Source of the DNA: Halodesulfovibrio sp.
GTDB taxonomy: Bacteria > Desulfobacterota > Desulfovibrionia > Desulfovibrionales > Desulfovibrionaceae
Direction: 5' to 3'
DNA: 64,000 nucleotides
Assembly (NCBI RefSeq): GCF_025210605.1
Contig: NZ_JAOARI010000035.1
Coordinates: 62,001 to 126,000 of the forward strand
The position numbers were made by a program, and so were the translations under genes. Positions 62,333 to 64,000 of the stretch are shown here, one piece after another. Numbering within the stretch: position 1 is the stretch's first letter; each line of letters starts with the position of its first letter. The notes below the pieces were generated by a model, which saw only the letters and a program-made list of their open reading frames with translations, had not been told where the DNA came from and searched no databases.

Positions 62333-63034
62333 ATGTCAGAAACGTTATCAATCCGTAAATCATTCATTGCAGGTGCAAGCACAATTATACCAGTAATGCC
62401 GGGAATCATACCATTTGGTATGCTGACCGGTGTGGTAACCATTGCTGCTGGAGTATCTCCAGTTAAAGCAATTTTCATGACTTTGGCCATGTTTGCCGGA
62501 GCCGCACAGGTTTCAGTAGCGCAGCTAATGGCAGAGCACAGTTCTGCTATCATCATAGTCGCAACAGCTATCATGATTAATCTTCGCTTTATCATGTATA
62601 GCGCTTCTATCACGCCATATCTTGGAACAGTTTCTCTCTGGCAGCGTTTGTTTTTATCGTACACTCTTTCCGATCAAGCATATGCTGTTTCCATTGTTGA
62701 ATTCAACAAGCCGGATAGCCCATTCCTGCGAGCACCCTTCTTTGCCGGTGCATGCACATCATTGTATTTTACTTGGATGTTCGCCACGCTTTGCGGTATT
62801 TTTTTTGGTGCACTCATCCCACCGAGCTGGTCTTTTGACTTTGCAATACCGTTGACGTTTCTAGCGCTACTCGTACCCAATATCACTGACCGCTCCACCG
62901 CACTTGCAGCTTTTATTGCTGCACTTGTAGCGCTTCTTACTGTTTCACTTCCATACAACATGGGGCTGATGCTCGGCGCTGTCTCTGGTATTGCAGCTGG
63001 ATATTTTTCGGAGAGAAAAAAGCATCATGACTAA
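62333..63034 (+). CDS. azlC: AzlC-family branched-chain amino acid exporter, large subunit
   Basis: A 233-residue membrane protein with about six segments. FIAGASTIIPVMPGIIPFGMLTGV and MFAGAAQVSVAQLMAEHSS are AzlC signatures. It pairs with the small AzlD subunit, whose gene overlaps its end by 8 bp. The start ATG at 62333 lacks a clear ribosome site. Confidence 0.93.
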   Translation: MSETLSIRKSFIAGASTIIPVMPGIIPFGMLTGVVTIAAGVSPVKAIFMTLAMFAGAAQVSVAQLMAEHSSAIIIVATAIMINLRFIMYSASITPYLGTVSLWQRLFLSYTLSDQAYAVSIVEFNKPDSPFLRAPFFAGACTSLYFTWMFATLCGIFFGALIPPSWSFDFAIPLTFLALLVPNITDRSTALAAFIAALVALLTVSLPYNMGLMLGAVSGIAAGYFSERKKHHD

Positions 63035-63350
63035 TTCAATATTCTGGCTCACTATTTCCGCCATCGGTATAGCAACAATACTTATGCGAGGATCGTTCAT
63101 CCTCACAGCCGAACGATTTAAGTTAAATGATAAGTTCGAAAGTCTTCTGAAATTTATACCAGCATCAGTTTTGGCAGCGTTAGTTACACCCGCTATTTGT
63201 TACCATGAAGGAGCTATCGATGTTCTCGGTGGTAAGGAACGAATTATTGCAGCACTAGTCGCGCTAGTTGTCGCGTATAAAACGCGCAACATTCTTTTCA
63301 CAATCCTCTCAGGAATGGGGACACTGTATCTTCTTGGATACTTATTTTAA
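63027..63350 (+). CDS. azlD: AzlD-family small subunit
   Basis: A protein of 107 residues from the ATG at 63027, with GGAGAG upstream. It has about four membrane segments; MRGSFILTAERFKLNDKFES and KFIPASVLAALVTPAICY are typical of AzlD. It acts with AzlC in branched-chain amino acid export. Confidence 0.92.
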   Translation: MTNSIFWLTISAIGIATILMRGSFILTAERFKLNDKFESLLKFIPASVLAALVTPAICYHEGAIDVLGGKERIIAALVALVVAYKTRNILFTILSGMGTLYLLGYLF

Positions 63351-63419
63351 TCTCCATAGTGCTTGAATCCTCTCTTGTGCGCAGCACCAATGGCTCCTTG
63401 GTCTCAAAAAAGTATGCTG

Positions 63420-64000
63420 TTAACTACTCGAAACACCAGTAAGCTTTACGCCTTCATAAAAATCCATATTGCTGGACACTTCATTAATTCGGTCCCCGAT
63501 AGTTAAAAACGTATCAAGCACAACAGGATCAAAATGCTTACCCCGTTCACCAAGCATCACGTCAATAGCCTCATCATGTGGCATAGCTTTTTTATACACA
63601 CGCTCCATTGTGAGCGCATCATACACATCAGCAACTGCCATAATTCTACCTGCAAGAGGGATCTCGTTTCCTTTTAACCCATAGGGGTATCCTGAACCAT
63701 CCCACTTTTCATGGTGAGTTCCTGCAATATCAACAGCAGTTCGTAAATGCGCACCATCGTCCAAAAGGGAAAGCATCCGGCATAAAACCTGCTCACCGAT
63801 TCGCGAATGAGTTTTAATAATTTCGAACTCATCTTCACTCAATTTACCGGGCTTCATAAGTATTGAATCAGGGATTCCGATCTTCCCGATATCATGCAGC
63901 GGAGCAGACATAGTAATGTGATCGATAAATTCCTGTGTAATAATATCCGGAAACTCATTCCGTCTTCGCAACTCTTCACTCAATTCTTTTACGTAATACT
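63420..64000 (-). CDS. HD-GYP domain protein, truncated by the window edge
   Basis: The frame is still open at base 64000 (it reads YYVKELSEELRRR upstream of the first visible start-like TTG), so only the C-terminal 193 residues are seen. The HD motif is SAPLHDIGKIGIPD and the GYP motif is HHEKWDGSGYPYGLKGNEIPLAGRI (read in parts). HD-GYP proteins hydrolyse c-di-GMP. The helix before the domain suggests a response-regulator type with a receiver upstream, outside the window. Confidence 0.93.
   Translation of the reverse strand, partial: YYVKELSEELRRRNEFPDIITQEFIDHITMSAPLHDIGKIGIPDSILMKPGKLSEDEFEIIKTHSRIGEQVLCRMLSLLDDGAHLRTAVDIAGTHHEKWDGSGYPYGLKGNEIPLAGRIMAVADVYDALTMERVYKKAMPHDEAIDVMLGERGKHFDPVVLDTFLTIGDRINEVSSNMDFYEGVKLTGVSSS

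Overview
The window looks like chromosome from a marine, flagellated Desulfovibrionales bacterium, most likely Halodesulfovibrio or a close relative. This rests on the flagellar gene order flgF-flgG-flgA-flgH-flgI-flgJ-flgN-flgK then csrA-fliW, moderate GC, MCPs with a Cys-rich PAS domain, bacteriohemerythrin, tandem HisI-HisG and CyuA. It is inferred from protein resemblance, not from a database search. Most of the window is core genome. Two stretches look accessory: about 1-1700 beside tRNA-Leu, and about 43.6-45.6 kb beside tRNA-Arg.

Layout. 1-1.7 kb: a truncated unknown gene divergent from a PIN-domain protein, ending at tRNA-Leu(UAA). 2-5.9 kb: a small unknown protein and a large chemoreceptor with a clear sigma-28 promoter. 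6-14 kb: phosphodiesterase-like protein, UvrD/PcrA helicase, ThiL, a TrmO/class II aldolase fusion, HisI and HisG. 14.1-23.2 kb (minus): csrA-fliW and the flgF-to-flgK operon for rod, rings and hook junction, led by a sigma-54 promoter. 23.4-32 kb: ABC-F ATPase, NUDIX hydrolase, YdcZ transporter, hemerythrin, Asd, class IV aminotransferase, glycosyltransferase, MurA and tRNA-His. 32-43 kb: hybrid kinase, MurJ, an orphan pair of ABC permeases, DMT exporter, DeaD, GIY-YIG protein, metal-dependent hydrolase and UbiX. 43.5-45.5 kb: tRNA-Arg, a ClbS/DfsB-like protein and an unknown protein. 45.8-52.5 kb: CyuA, a CesT-like chaperone, small and unknown proteins, a cyclase, an alpha/beta hydrolase and a divergent XRE-cupin/BenE pair with palindromic operators. 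52.7-59.4 kb (minus): flgB-flgC-fliE-fliF-fliG-(two small FliG-derived genes)-fliH-fliI, led by a second sigma-54 promoter. 59.7-64 kb: a TPR gene with its own divergent sigma-54 promoter, a PAS-GGDEF-EAL protein, AzlC-AzlD and a truncated HD-GYP protein.

How the parts fit. Structural flagellar operons carry sigma-54 promoters and a chemoreceptor carries a sigma-28 promoter, as expected of a tiered flagellar cascade with CsrA/FliW post-transcriptional control. The most striking observation is between fliG and fliH. Two small consecutive genes each encode a leader resembling the FliH N-terminus fused to a degenerate copy of the FliG C-terminal (torque) domain. Both have lost the key torque arginine, and the fliG-fliH segment is chained by three identical 14-nt gene overlaps. 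This may be a lineage-specific module that modifies the flagellar switch or export apparatus. Other points of interest are the apparent absence of flgL together with an atypical FlgK N-terminus, and an orphan CesT-like chaperone.
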